A DNA stretch of 64,000 bases from Locusta migratoria (GCA_026315105.1 CM048750.1:73215797-73279796); one strand, 5' to 3'; shown: positions 9,358-21,980, numbered from the stretch's first letter. Made by a program: numbers and translations. The notes: generated by a model from the sequence alone, not told the origin.

Positions 9358-11990
9358 TTGATATTCTCTCCAGTCCTCAGCCCTACTATTCAGTGGGAAG
9401 TGGTTGATGACCTACATAGAACTGATCACTTCCCATTCTGGATCCACCAGCCAGATGCAATGGAGCCTATATGACAACCACCTCAATGGGTGCTCAGTAG
9501 AGCGGATTGTACCCTTTACAGCTGACTGGCTGAGGTTGTTACTGTCCAGGAATGGTTGGATTATATTACCCAAATGATACATCAAGCCACTGCAGCATCC
9601 ATTCCACAGTCTTCAGGTGGAATGACGAATGTCACTCTGCAGTAAGGTCGAGGTGTTTGGATCCTAAGTAGAGAACCTTGCAGCCTTTTGGGTGGTGAGT
9701 GCAAAAGTTGTCAAACTATAAGAGAGAGCAAGAAAAGATTGTGACAATAGTTCCAGAATATCATTAATGGTTCTAATGGTTCCACCAAAAGCTCACACGC
9801 ATGGGAGACCATAAGGATGATATCTGGGAGAGGAGGAAGGTGCCAGAGTGGCTGCTGTAGTGGGAAATGACACCCTGCAGACCAACCCATGAGACATTGT
9901 GCGGACTATGGTGGAATACTTGACTGCAGGCACTTCCAGTGCCAGTCAGGCTCCTTCTTTCTAATAATACATATTGTCTATGAATAGGGGCACTTTTGAC
10001 TTCAGGTCCAAAAGTAATGAAGATTACAACCACCTCTTTTCCATGTGGGAGTTTGATTCCCCGCAATCGGCAGCTCCTGATACATGCCTTGGTTACGATA
10101 CGATACATTACAGCATGCTAAGGCACCTTAAATACCGAAACAAATTTTTATGAAATTTGGCTGTCAGGTCACCTTCCGGACTCATGGCATGAAGAAATTT
10201 TAATTCCTCTAACGTCTGAAAGGACTCTATAAGCTGAATAGTTATCATAGTGTTGTCCTTCCTAGCAGTGTGGGAAAGGCCTTAGAGTGGATGGTCATCC
10301 ACTGCCTTGTCTGAATGTTAGAATCCAGCCAGCTTCTTAGTTGCACTTAGTTGCATTCAGGAAATATTGATCCAACTCTGATAATCTGGCCTTATTGAAG
10401 ACAACTATACAACAGGCTTTCCTGCAACAGCATCATCTTTTGTCTATACCTTTTTATATTGAGAAGGCCTATGATACTATGTTGCACGTTATCCTCAGGC
10501 AACTGCATGACTGTGGTGTCTGTGAATGTATTCCCATTTTTGTCCAGTCATTTCTTTCTGCACACTATTTTAGATATAGAGTTGGTGACACCCTTTCTGA
10601 TCGTTTTGAGCAGGAGAACAGTGTCCCTCAGGGCAGTATTTTAAGTGTGGCTGTCTTTGCCGTAGCCATTAACAGTATTACCTCATTTATTAAATGTACT
10701 GTTCAGTGTTCGTTATTTGTTGATGACATATCTGTCTTTTGCTCTTCTTCCAACCTTGCAAAGACAACACTTCAGCTGCAACTCACTCTTCGACAATTGG
10801 ATAAATGGGCAGGAAAGATTGGTTTTAAGTTTTCAACCAGGAAATCTGTATTGTTCTTTTTAACCATTGTCGCATCATTTTAACTTGCCTGAACTGTGAC
10901 TGAGGGACACCATTTTAAATTTCAAAGACACCATGAGGTTTCTAGGCCTCACATTAGACACCAAACTTTCATGGTTGCCACACTTGAAGTATTTGAAGAG
11001 ACAGTGCCTAAAGCACTAAGCATTTTAAAATGTACTAGCCACATTTAATGGAGGGCAGACAGGACTTGTATGCTCTGGTTTCATAGAACCTTTGTGCAAT
11101 CTCGCCTTGATTATGGTTGCACGGTGTATGTATCTGCATGGTCATCCTATTTAAAGTTGTTGCACACAGGGAAGGAATTTGGTTAGCCACCTGGGCATTT
11201 AGAACAAGTCCCATACGAAGTCTCTGCTCTGAGGCTGCTGAGTCAGGCGACAGCTACTCATTGTGTGCCAGGAATACAAACTGCTGTTTACACCTTTCAC
11301 ACCACATACTACACCATTGCTCAGCCTCCATTGGAAAGGCTTTTTCATAATTGCAAATGGCTATAAGGCCTTTCCAACTGTGACATTGCTGCAACATATG
11401 CAAGATGAACTGTCCTTCCTCCAGTATCAAGCGAAGCAGGTCTCGTTTTGCTGAATGCCAGGACAGTGGGAATTCGACATAATGAAGAAGCTGATTGGGC
11501 CACCAAAGAGGCCTGCAGAGATCATGATGTGACATGGTGCCATATTCCTTTGCTGAACCTCACTTCTTTGTTGCAGTTGTGGGAGGAGGAATGACTATCA
11601 GTGACATTATAAGAAGTTGCGGTTGCTGAAGCAAGCTGTTTTGTCTGTTGTGATTCTCTTGTCTGCTTCTCAGGCATAAGGAAGTGGCCATTACTCGCCT
11701 CCACATGGGGCACTGTCCATAAACTCCTGGCTTTTTACTCTGATGAGAGGAGGCCCCACTCCGTGTATTTTATACCACGCAGATTGTATGAGAACAAATC
11801 TTGGTGATGATTTGCCCTGTATTTTAGGAGATGACAAGGCGAATGTGACAAAAGTTTTATAATTCTGTGATATGTCTGAAATCTGACTTAAGCCTTAGGC
11901 TGGAGGTTTCAGTGCGTTACAAAGTGGCTGGCTTATCCATTTATTTCCTGCAGTCAGCTATGATCATCTACTACGTTATTTTAACTTCTT
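9358..11990 (+). pseudogene. Decayed LINE with endonuclease end, RT and RNase H
   Basis: The left end reads as the end of an apurinic-type endonuclease (WEVVDDLHRTDHFPFWI, near 9400-9455). The RT follows through many frameshifts: DTIHYSMLRHL near 10110, FYIEKAYDTMLHVIL at 10457-10500, NSVPQGSILSVAVFAVAINS at 10617-10676, then CSLFVDDISVFCSSS (catalytic box FVDD, 10705-10750) and LRQLDKWAGKIGFKFS. Downstream in other frames come FLGLTLDTKLSWLPHL (10940-10990), SRLDYGCTVY, and an RNase H piece (VGIRHNEEADWATKEAC, 11465-11515). The 3' end is unclear, about 11990. The layout fits RNase H-bearing Jockey/I-group LINEs. No intact frame longer than the RT core survives. Confidence 0.8.
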
Positions 11991-12437
11991 CAGCAACCTT
12001 CTTCCTTTCCATTAAAGCTACATCTACATACACAGTCCGCAATCCACTGTAAGGTGCGTGGCGGAGGGTACGCACCACTACTAGGAATGTCCGTTCCTAT
12101 TCCACTCCCAAATTGAACAAGGAAAAAAGAATGCCTATATGCCTCCGTACGAGCCATAATTTCTCTTATCTTGTCTTTGTGATCACTACGCGAAGTGTAA
12201 GTAGGTGTCAGCTTCAAATTCCGGCCCTCAAAATTTCTTCAACAGAAATTCACGAAAAGAACGTCGTGTTTCCTCCAGCGATCCGCAATTGAGTTCCCGG
12301 AACATTTCCGTGACACTCGCAGATTGGTCGAACTTACCAGTAATAAACCTAGCTGCTCGCCTCTGAACGGCTTCTGTCTTCCTTTAAACTGATCAGCTGC
12401 GGGTCCCCAAAAACAAGCGTTTTATATGCGGTCTCCT

Positions 12438-13307
12438 TCACAGATGAAATACATCTTCCCAAAATTCTCCCAATAAACCTAAGTCGGCTGACCACCTTAG
12501 AACTGTCCTTACATGTTCGTTCCATTTCAAATCACTTTGCAGTGTTACACCTAGATATTTGAACGACGTGATTGCATGAAGAAATTCACTACTAAGGCTG
12601 TATTCGAACATAATGAGATTGTTTTTCCTACTCATGCGCATCACCTTACATTTTTCTACATTCAGAGCTAGCTGCCATTTTTCGCACCAGCTACAAATTT
12701 TTTCTAAGTCATCCTCTACACTATTACAGTCAATTAAAGACGACACCCTCCCATACACCACAGCATCATCAGCAAACAGCCGCAAATTACAACTTACTCT
12801 GTTCATCAGATCATTTATATAGATAGAAAATAATAGCAGTCCTATCACACTCCCCTGGGGCATGCCTGACGATACACTTGTCTCTGATGAACACTCACCG
12901 TCGAGAACGACATACTGCGTTTTATTACTTAGGAAGTCTTTCAGCCAGTCACAAATCTGTGAACCTATTCTATAAGCTCGTATCTTCTTCAGCCGTCTCC
13001 AGTGTGGCACCGCGTCAAACGCCTTTTTGAAGTCGAGAAAAACACAATCCGCCGGTTGCCATTCATCCATGGCTCGGAAGAAGTCATGTGAGAAAAGGAC
13101 AAGCTGAGATTCACATGAACTATGTTTCCTAAACCCGTGTTGATTCATAGAAAGAAGCTTTTCCGTCTCAAGGAAATTTACTATATTCGAACTGAGAATA
13201 TGCTCCAAAATTCTACAGGAAACTGATGTCAACGATATTGGCCTGTAATTATGTGTGTCAGTCCTCTTTCCTTTCTTATAAACGGTAGTCACCGGCGCTT
13301 TTTCCAA
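12438..13307 (-). pseudogene. CR1-like ORF2, reverse transcriptase part
   Basis: The RT reads in one frame: VYKKGKRTDTHNYRPISLTS, GFRKHSSCESQLVLF, DCVFLDFKKAFDAVPHW (motif A, Asp present), SSGMPQGSVIGLLLFSIYIN, RLFADDAVVYGR (FADD box intact), NVEKCKVMRMSRKNN and SFKYLGVTLQSDLKWNEHVR. It then frameshifts into the thumb and tail (RSDHKDKIREIMARTEAYR, near 12200-12120). The RT core looks catalytically intact but is separated from the endonuclease by a frame break at 13310-13470. Confidence 0.85.
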
Positions 13308-13472
13308 TCACTAAGAACTTTGCGCTGAATTAAAGTTTCGTGATCAATGCAAGCTAAGTAAGGGCCAATGCTGCAGAATACTCTTTGTAAAACCGAACTG
13401 GTATTCCATCCAGACCAGGAGACTTTTTCGTATTTAGCTCTCTCAGTTGCTTCTCTACACCAAAAATACCTA

Positions 13473-14585
13473 TTACTGTGTCCTCAATTTGGGAATTACT
13501 ACGTTGATCAAATGATGGTAATTTGTGCGGTTCTCCTGCGTCAAAGATTTCTTAAAGGTTAAATTTAGAACTACACATTTCCGCCTGCTTTCTTCTATTG
13601 CTGCCCCGGAATGATCGACGAGTGACTGGATAGTGGGCTTTGATCCGCTTATCGATTTTACATAGGACCAGAATTTTTTCGGGTTCTCGGAAAGATCTTT
13701 TGCCATGGTACGGCTGTGGTAATTTTTGTATGCTTCGCACATCGATCTTTTTATAGACGCACGAATCTCTACTAACTTTTGCCTGTCATCATTTGCGTGT
13801 TCTTTTTTGAACCAAGAGTGCAACAGCCTTTGCTTTCTCAGTAGCTTTCTAATATTATTATTATACCACGGTGGATCTCTTCCATCCTTAATCGACTTTA
13901 CAGGCACATATTTCTCTAACCATTTATTTACAATGTATTTAAATTTACTCCACAATTCCTCTACATACATTGGACTGAAACTAAAAGATATCCATTCATT
14001 TTCTAAGTGCGATCCTAACAATTGCTTATCGGCGCTTCCAAACGAAAAAACTCTCCTAGCCTTCTTGTTTGGTTTATGTTCTTTAGTCACCATCGACGCT
14101 ATGACGATATCATGATCACTAACTCCTGTCTCTACACAGACATTATTAATAAGGTCTAAAATATTTCCATTGCCCGTGGGTTGCCGGTTTAACTGCTCAA
14201 GACAGTTTTCGTAGAAAGTTTCCAAAAGTAGCTCGCAAGACTCGATCTCAGTAGAAACAATATCTTTGTCCACAGCAATGAACACTCCCCCTCCAGTTGC
14301 GTCTGATCTGTCTTTCCGACATACATTCCACGTCTCGCTAAACATTTGTGAACTTGCCACATCATGATTTAGCCAGCTTTTGGTGCCTATCTGAGCACAA
14401 TAATTTCCATGCAGCGCGGCAAATTCGGGAACTTTGTTTTTAATACCTTTGAAGTTCACAGCTGATATTTTGATAGTCGAATTTTTTAGCCTAACGCGGC
14501 CTGAACTCGCTGTCTTTATGTTGACAGGCGAGTGCTCATCAGAGTTAGCGCCTAGCCTTAAAAAGAAACCCCATGTACACTCCAC
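13473..14585 (-). pseudogene. CR1-like ORF2, endonuclease and linker part
   Basis: The single open frame of 370 codons starts with an endonuclease (IKISAVNFKGIKNKVPEF, then the block around IGTKSWL, where the family normally has TETWL). The catalytic Glu is therefore replaced. After DKDIVSTEIESCELLLE the frame jumps straight to TFYENCLEQLNRQPTGNG, so the middle of the endonuclease, including the usual GDFN block, has been deleted in frame. The C-terminal endonuclease His block SDHDIVIASM remains. A basic linker with DPPWYNNNIRKLLRKQRLL leads toward the RT. The nuclease would be inactive. Confidence 0.8.
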
Positions 14586-15440
14586 AAGTACTCTGCTACC
14601 CGAGTAGCCGCTTCCTTAGTGTAGTGCATCCCTGACCTATCTAAGGGTGTCCTACAATTACCCACCCGATAATGCAGATCCAGAAATCTGCAGCCATGAC
14701 TGTCACAGAGTCGGCGAAGCCTCTGGTTCAGACCCGCCACTCGCGTCCACACGAAAGGACCCGATCAACCCTGGGAACAATGCTACAAATCGACAGCTCT
14801 GCTTGCACCCCACGTGCGAGGGCAGTAGTCTTCACCAATTTCGCCAGCCACCTGTAGGAACTGAGGATGTTCTCTAGAACCCAAACGACCAGCGTCATTG
14901 GTGCCGACGTGAGCCACGACTTTCAGTCAACCGCACGCCACACTCTTGATAGCCGCCGGCAAGGCCGCCTCCACATCTCGGATGAGGCCCCCGGAAGACA
15001 CACCGAGTGCACGTTGGACTTCTTTCCGGTTCTCGACGCTATCTGCCTAACATTGGAGCTCCCAATAACTAATAATGCCCTCTCCCCGTGCACCTGCTCG
15101 GACCCTGCTGAAGGAGTGACCACATGTCCTCTCACAGGAGGAACGGGCGCCTCCACATTGGCCATCCTTCTCGAGTGACGCGAACGCCGTTCAACCAGCC
15201 ACTCCCTTTGCGGAGAGAGAGGCTCGACCACGTCCGGTACACCAGAAGGTGCCTCGGTAGCAGGAACAGAGGGCGAAGCATGAGACATGTGTGGTGTCCC
15301 ACCTGACACACCAGACTCCCCACCGCCACTGCACTCCGAGACAGCAGCCTGAAGACGGCTAACCGTAGCCAGCAGCATGCTCAACTGTTCGGGAAATGCG
15401 ACCAATCATCCTGCGTCTACACACAGCAGGCACACATCCT
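14555..15440 (-). pseudogene. CR1-like ORF1 with SGNH/esterase-type domain (frameshifted)
   Basis: The N-terminal part has a short heptad-like segment (EQLSMLLATVSRLQAAVSE), a Ser/Pro-rich linker and then ALLVIGSSNVRQIASRTGKK with LPGASS. In another frame come VVAHVGTNDAG (the GxND-type block of SGNH hydrolases), WTRVAGLNQRLRRLC, and finally the RSGMHYTKEAATRVAEY block carrying the catalytic His. CR1/L2 elements are known to carry such an esterase-like ORF1 of uncertain role in RNP formation. The blocks are here in the right order but in at least two frames. ORF1 ends by overlapping the start of ORF2, a layout consistent with coupled translation. Confidence 0.7.
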
Positions 15441-15870
15441 ATCGATACAATTAACTGTATAAAGTAGAAAACTGAATAATATACTCTTAACTAGTCTAGT
15501 ACTTTCATAAAGGCGGCTGGCAGCTGATTGAACTGTGGTCAGTAGTAACTAGACTGTCAAAACAACGAAACTGACTCCGGCTGTTTTCAAAATAAACAAG
15601 AAAAATCTATGGAATACACTGTTATCAAACGCGAGGGAATATAAACTTCCTCAAAGCAGAACACGAAATGAGAAAGTGACAGTATGACACTTAAATCACG
15701 TAGCTTGCAGCAGACGAAAACTACACGCACGGTGTTTGTCAAAATGCGCGAAAATAAACTCTTAAAATAGTAGCACAAACGAAATCTAACGAAAATTCAG
15801 AAATTAACTGGCAACGAAATTTCACGCAAATTAAATTATGATACTTAGCGCTCCGGGCGGTGAGGCAGCG

Positions 15871-16929
15871 TCAGCCTTATTTTACTGCCTTAGGGTGTAC
15901 ACATATTTCATTGCAATTTCTGGCATTCTACATTTCTTCCTGTGTTATTACTGACATTTGTCTTGGATACATTATACCCAGGACTTTGAAAACCTCGCTG
16001 TTGACGTCTCATATCATAATCATCATTAGAATTAGCCTATGACTTTTGTGTATGGTAGGCTTTACATATGGGCTACTGTTCACAATCAATATAAGCTCTG
16101 TTAATAATTTCAAATTCAATTTTGACCGGACCAAGCTCGTAAATATGGTTATTCTTAAATATAATCTTTGTATTTTCAGGATCAGCTATTACTCCTTCTA
16201 TTATACCAATAAGAGCCATTGACTAAGCAGTGTGTCAGTGACAAAATTTAAGTATTCCAACAAATACTTCATAAAATATATGGTATAAATAGTAATAATT
16301 TGGTAAAGTAGCCAGTTATAGAATGTAGTTTTGGTCACTGAAAATTCAGACTTCTAGCTTTATCCACGATGAAGTACAGGGTTAAAAGTGCCGCGAATAC
16401 ATATATACATTTTACTAATGAAAGAATAATGCTTAGATTCAGACCTGAATAAAATCTGAGAGAACCTACAATAGGAAGTCTAAGCCACTACAGTAGTAGA
16501 TAGTAAACAATGGAGGATTTGTTTCCCTACTTATCTCTCTATCCAACGAATATGTACACAAAGGACATGGTTATTTTGGTGAAAAATATGATTCAATTAG
16601 TTAAATAATTTGAGTAGGGCAAAACAGTGTGTAATTAGGGTTTGTTCCTTACTTCAAAAGGTAAGAGAGATGTCAGTTATAGATAAGTACAAAATGTTTT
16701 CTTATAATACCGAGCTAGCCTGAGGACCTTACTGTAGTACTCCATCTTTCATCTTTGTGGGCAACTACAAAAAGGAAAGGGATGATGACAATATACATGG
16801 GTGTCGAAAGTGAAATTAAAAAAAGGAAATTTTTCAAGGTTGCGTTTACTTTGCCCCAAAACATCATGAAGAGAATATAGTAAAGTAGAACCACTGTAAA
16901 GAATATAGAACAAAACTATCTGCAACAAT
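15871..16929. other. No recognised gene; AT-rich
   Basis: AT-rich sequence with short random frames. I see no protein motif, SINE or terminal repeat. Confidence 0.5.
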
Positions 16930-17905
16930 GCTTTCTTCGTTTTTTACACCTTAATGGAAATGTACAAACATTGCGACAGCTGGTTAGTGTGCTCAGGGTG
17001 GGTGTGACCACTTCTTATAGCAATAAAGGCAACTACAAGACATGCTGGAAATGATATCATGTTAAGCCAATAACACCAAATTTTCATGCAGAGCAGCTTG
17101 CAACTCTTACAGCGTGATTGGAAGTTGTTAAAGTGATGCAACCCATCTCCGTAGTGCATCCCAGACGTACCCTATGGAACTGAAACTGGCACAGTGAGCA
17201 GGCCACACCATGTATTCAGCATCTTCCTTTTCCAAGAAAACATTAAACAGCCATGCTCTATGAGGTCAAGCATTACCATCCATCAATACAACTGGCAACA
17301 AATGTACAAGATCTCGTCATGAAAACCGAGCAAGAAGGTGCACTGGTAACACACTGGACTCGTATTCAGGAGGCCGGCGGTTCAAATCCACCTCCGACTA
17401 TCCAGTTTTAGGTTTTCCGTGATTTTCCTAAATCACTCTAGGCAAATGCTGGGTTGGTTCCTCTGAAAGGGCACCGCCGTTTTTCTTCCCCATTCTTACC
17501 CAAAAATCCGAGTGTGAGCTCCGCATCTAATGCCTATACTATCTCCAGGACGTTAATCCCCAGCTTGCTTCGTCACCACACCTGACTTTAGTTAAACCTT
17601 GTTGATTCACCCGTGAAATTTCATGAGGAGGTTTTCGAGTGGTCCCTGCGTACACCAATATGGATGATCCTAGATATTTGTCTCTTCCTGTAATGATTGG
17701 GCCCCGAGATCGTATTCCTCGTTTTCTCCAGATGAGAATCCGTCAATAATCATAACCAGACCATCAGTATAAAAAGCCCACTGTTCCACCATCCAGACGT
17801 TCCCTTCGGTGAAGACGTGTTGGCATACAACATATCTGTGTCTGTGCACCATTAGCCTCGCTGCAACTCTTCCAATGGATGCTGCAAGGTCAAATACCAA
17901 ACAGT
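16930..17905 (-). pseudogene. Tc1-like transposase, interrupted by a SINE
   Basis: On the minus strand the right-hand part (17900-17600) has an HTH-like segment (AASIGRVAARLMVHRHRYVV) and a stretch like IWRKRGIRSRGPIITGRDKY. The left part (17300-16935) reads VLMDGNA, then PHRAWLFNVFLEKEDAEYM, VWPAHCASFSSIGYVWDALR and RSGHTHPEHTNQLSQCLYIS. These are the successive blocks of Tc1/Tc3-type DDE transposases, including the second catalytic Asp in LMDGNA. The usual SPDLNPIEHVWD block is altered to CASFSSIGYVWD, so the third acidic residue is probably lost. A tRNA-SINE at about 17330-17585 separates the two parts. Stops are present; inactive. Confidence 0.75.
17330..17585 (+). mobile_element. tRNA-derived SINE, second family
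   Basis: The head includes GGTAACACACTGGACTCG and the B box GGCGGTTCAAATCC. The body has TTTAGGTTTTCCGTGATTTT, CTAAATCACTCTAGGCAAAT, GCTGGGTTGGTTCC and GAAAGGGCACCGCC. I recognise this as a SINE type widespread in insects and different from the Leu/Ser-type SINE elsewhere in the window. It lies inside the Tc1-like transposase. Confidence 0.8.
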
Positions 17906-19364
17906 ACTATAGTCGGCGTCATGTAAGAAGGCGCTTCCGTGCATAGAGAAGGAGCGATAGGGAAAGCATGGATGGGATGTGCTTCGGCCGAATCACAGTC
18001 TGACTGTGGCCGAATGCCAACAGTTGAGCCTGCAGGAGAAACATTGCGTAACTCGCGGCCAGTCATACGCCTAGAGAATGAAGCGTATTGGCTGCAAGTG
18101 TGGGGGAGGAGTATGCTCACAATCAGGAGCGTAGATAAATCTTTGGGGGTGGGGGGGTTCAGAGCCAGGGCTATACCGAGGTGCTCTCACACAGTTGACA
18201 TGTGCCAAAGCTGTGACTCCGCCGCCACTCTCCCCCCTCCCATAAAAAACTTACTATTTTTTCTATGAATTTGGAAAATTTTGTGAGTAGTTGGTAAAAG
18301 AAGCGTTATTGAAAAAGATTGTAGACTTGAAGAGCAGTCTTTTCTGTTATACCTTGAAAATGACGGCCGTTCACCTCCCGAAATGCTTGCTGTTGTCGAA
18401 GACGTTGCCCAACTACATGCCCCTAAAGTATTTGAACATAACATACAGAGTAAGCTCAATTTTCAGAACAAAAGTAATTGCTGTAGCGATTAGTAAATTA
18501 GAAATACCTTCCGCACTACCACATCTAGCGCAAGTCATAAGTCGTCAGCAATGGTAAAAAACCGAAAACACTCAGACAAGTAACATATAGGGGAGACCAG
18601 GGGAATGGCGCCACCGTAAGGAAAACCAGCTTTTTTACCTCATTAAAAGTGTGTCTTTTTCGTACAGAATAATACCAAAGCTTCGCCAGCTAATACTACT
18701 TTATTATAATTTTTTGAGCCATGTGTTTTGTTAAGTGTTATTGTGAAAGTATACGCAGTAGTGGCATTACCCTAGGTTCCGGGGTAAAGAAGCCATACAT
18801 ATGAAAATCAAGGATAAACCTACACGATGAATGAGTAGTAGTAAAAAAGTATTACAACTGTTCTAATTTATACTTATCACTCTACTGTATTAGACATTTA
18901 CAAGGCTTCAAGTACTTGTCGATGTAAAGTTGGAATGGAAGTAGATTTTATAATTTAGACTTGATTAAGACACCGCAAAAGTCAGAAATACAGTTTTTGA
19001 CACTTCGAAACTACTACATTCTGCAAGCGTCCATTTCACAAAATGTATGCGTCTGTATTACACTTCATTTTGCCTGAATTCCCCACTATGGCGTCATTGC
19101 CCCAGTTGCAAAATATGGCTAAGAACGTCAATTTAAAATCTAAGATTTTGCGAAACATTTAGGTTAGAGACACGAAATCCAAGCTAAATATCTACAGAGT
19201 ACGTTAATACGAGTATTATAAAGCAATGACAGCATGTAGAGCTACTTCTTTCAGTAGAATACAAACTCGAAAATTAGATCCAAAACGTCGAAACTAACAA
19301 TTCCTTTCACACGATTAATATTTGTCAAAAGAGGGGGAGACAGATTGTCTGCTACACAACGCTG
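17906..19364. other. No recognised gene
   Basis: Contains short open frames only. A G-rich patch lies at 18149-18160. No transposase, RT or repeat structure is apparent. Confidence 0.5.
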
Positions 19365-19561
19365 GCCGGCCGCGGTGGCCGAGGGGACTGAGGCGCTTCA
19401 GTCACGGTCTGCCCGGCCACTACAGTCGGGGGTTCGAATCCCCCCTCGGGCATGGATATTTGTGCCGTCCTTAGTGTTAGCTAGTTCATAAGTAGTTTGT
19501 AAGTTTAGGGACTGATGACCCCGTAGTTAAGTCCCATAAGCTATACAAACATTTGAATCTG
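19365..19561 (+). mobile_element. tRNA-derived SINE with target-site duplication
   Basis: A well preserved copy with A-box region TGGCCGAGGGGACTGAGG, B box GGGTTCGAATCC, then GGCATGGATATTTGTGCCGT and the AGTAGTTTGTAAGTTTAGGG body. It is flanked by ACACAACGCTG (about 19354-19364 and again from 19563). Many short open frames in the window are only translations of this SINE. Confidence 0.95.
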
Positions 19562-19997
19562 AACACAACGCTGCCACTTTCGGCATGCGTGGATGCAGAT
19601 GATCTGCATCTGTGGTATCAATTATACAAAGAAGTAATAAGGTTGTGGTGTCATACATTTTTCGTTTATTCGCACTCGTTAAAAAATATATCTGTCTCTG
19701 TCACGTACAAGTTCGCCCCCCTACTGTAGTAATAAAGTTAATAGATCACTGAAGTTGGTAGCAGTAGTAAACATAAGACACGGTGGCCTTCGTTACACGC
19801 GCGGTACTTTAAACAGTCTGTGGAGCATGTTTCTGGCTGGAATTAAACAATTCTTGCTCATTGTTACTGAAGGTTAGGTGGTAGTTACCTGAGTAATCAT
19901 TTTTTTTCTTTTAAGTGGCAAAATTCATAGTCGTGAAAGTCGTGCGCGACGCTTGCCTAGGCCTCACGAAGGCTACCAATAAGACACTCGAGACAAA

Positions 19998-21415
19998 GGG
20001 TCGTATGAATAAAAAAGAGCACATGATCCACAGAAGATTCTCAGAGCAAAAGAACGTTCTCTGAGTAAGTTCTCAATTTCGTATGAATAAAAACTTCGAA
20101 GCATATGCTCTGAGCAGGAAGTTCATTCTCGCTACCTCCCCTCCTTCTTGAGTAAGTTCTCAGTGTGTCATGTCCGCCACACATCAGCTGTCCAATCGTG
20201 TATTTCTTTAAACTAGCCCAATCAGGCAAATTATTAAGTGTACAAATATGGAGTAGGCATCGACGTGTTCAGAAAGAACTGTACTGTGTTTAGATATTAG
20301 TTTCTTGTGAAGGAGCATATTATTAAGACTAAATATGCACTTTTTACGAAAATATATTCTGCTGGCGATACAAAATTTTCGTCACGCGAGAAACTCGTTT
20401 GTTAATGAAGAAGGGTTAGCACAATTTACGAACGATATAGTAAGAATGCATCACATATTCATCTGTTACAACGTGGAATGCTGTCGGAGTGTTCTAACAT
20501 GAGATAGGCCTTGTTAAATATGACACCCAATGGTTTACTCATAAGCGTTAGGCCATGCGATTTTGAACAAGAAACAGGTATGTAATTAATCAATTATTAA
20601 TTTTCCTGTCGTGTTTACTTACTTCTAACATGTCAGAAGTTACGATTACGAAGTCAGAAAACGCATCATAAATAGACCAATCGGTTTGGATAGAAACAGT
20701 ACTTCAGTAGGCCTACCTGGTATTGCAGCAATATTTATTTTGTGATAGAAACTGTGAAGTCCTGGGATACACTTTATTTGGAACGAACAGCATAAGGTCT
20801 TACCAATAGACCCTATTTTAAAACAGTATTATTTTGCTATGTGATTGTTTACAACTGTAAATATACTCACCAAACAAATGAGTAAACACGCAGCTGAATC
20901 CATTTGTGTTTCATTTTTATGTAGGTAATGAAAACACCTCTTACATCACTCTCGTCACTGTACAAAATGCTGGAAGTGTCACACAATTTTTCCGAAGGAA
21001 GATACTCATCAACAAAATGTTTTTATTTGTATTAACTTTATAGATCCCTCGTATTTCTTAAAGACTACATATAAAGAAACTTGTTTTGGCCTGCTAAGTA
21101 ACAAAATTGTTGTCATTTATATTATAAACCTCAGTAAAACGTAACCTTAATAGATGTTACTCAGCACGGAGTATGCCATAGAGCTCACTCCAGAAATCTG
21201 AGAATGTTCTCCCGTCGTGAGAAACTTCTGTAGTTTTATTCATATGAAATTGGAGAATGTTCTCTGCTGTGAGCAACTTCTCCCACCCCGTTACTCACGT
21301 CGAGAACATACTCGGCTGAAGTATATTCTCCGACTCCCTTTATTCATGCGAAACCGGAGTATGTTCTCTGGAATTCAGAGTATAAAGTAGATACTCCATT
21401 TTATTCATACGGCCC
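19998..21415. mobile_element. Non-autonomous TIR element with reiterated subterminal motifs
   Basis: The ends are inverted copies (GGGTCGTATGAATAAAA at the left, TTTTATTCATACGGCCC at the right). The TTCGTATGAATAAAA unit recurs inward on both sides (about 20081 on the left; about 21230 and 21335 on the right, inverted), each next to GAGAATGTTCTC or GTTCTCTGAG-like half-palindromes. The interior, about 900 bases, has no coding signal. The flanks share AAA, which could be a 3-bp duplication of the PIF/Harbinger kind, but the superfamily is uncertain. Confidence 0.7.
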
Positions 21416-21734
21416 AAAGTGTCCCGATAACAAGTAAGAAGCCAACTAAGCTCAACTAAGCATCGATTACTACTTACAGACACTCTAGTACCTCTCTTTG
21501 TTGACAAAGTTTTCAGTCTAACTTTCATATTCATTACACAAAGTATTGTAAATTTTTAATTTTAGTAAAAGTGAAAAAAAAAAAAAAAGAAAAAAACTTT
21601 CTGGGAGGGGGGTTTGAGCCCCCTCGTCGCTCCCCGTATCTACGCATCCGCTCACAACGGCTGAAAACTGGGGCGCCTTCGTACGTGACGCGGATTATAA
21701 GGTGGTCCTGAGCTGGTTTTACAGCCAAATCGCG

Positions 21735-21736
<2 letters not shown>

Positions 21737-21768
<32 letters not shown>
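21737..21768 (+). repeat. TC microsatellite
   Basis: About 15 TC units, followed by non-repetitive sequence. Confidence 0.9.
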
Positions 21769-21772
<4 letters not shown>

Positions 21773-21980
21773 ACGTCACACGTGGCCTGCACTGCCCATT
21801 TGGATACAAGTCAAACTGTCGTCACATCCAGCAGAACGGTGCACATTAAGCTATCGGGCCTCGTCGGTTCGAGATAATCCTGCTTCCATTCTTCCTATGG
21901 CCAACACACAGTCTGACAAGTGTCCTTTCAGTGCCATGCTGCACCGTTTCTGAAAGTACACTGCAAACATCTCCCCGTTT

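Larger units (their letters stand above)
12013..15870 (-). mobile_element. Near full-length CR1-like LINE
   Basis: On the minus strand the element has a 5' UTR (about 15870-15440), ORF1 with an esterase-like domain, ORF2 with endonuclease and RT, and a 3' UTR ending in a short ACATCTACAT-type tail (as seen on the plus strand at 12013). At about 3.85 kb it is the most complete LINE in the window. Truncated relatives of its 3' end lie at 56410-57153 and 61580-61800. The exact 5' end is inferred from where the sequence becomes AT-rich. Confidence 0.75.

Noticed and set aside
9773..10108. Minus-strand frame of 111 codons
   Set aside because: It is the shadow of a plus-strand LINE whose RT and RNase H motifs can be read in order.
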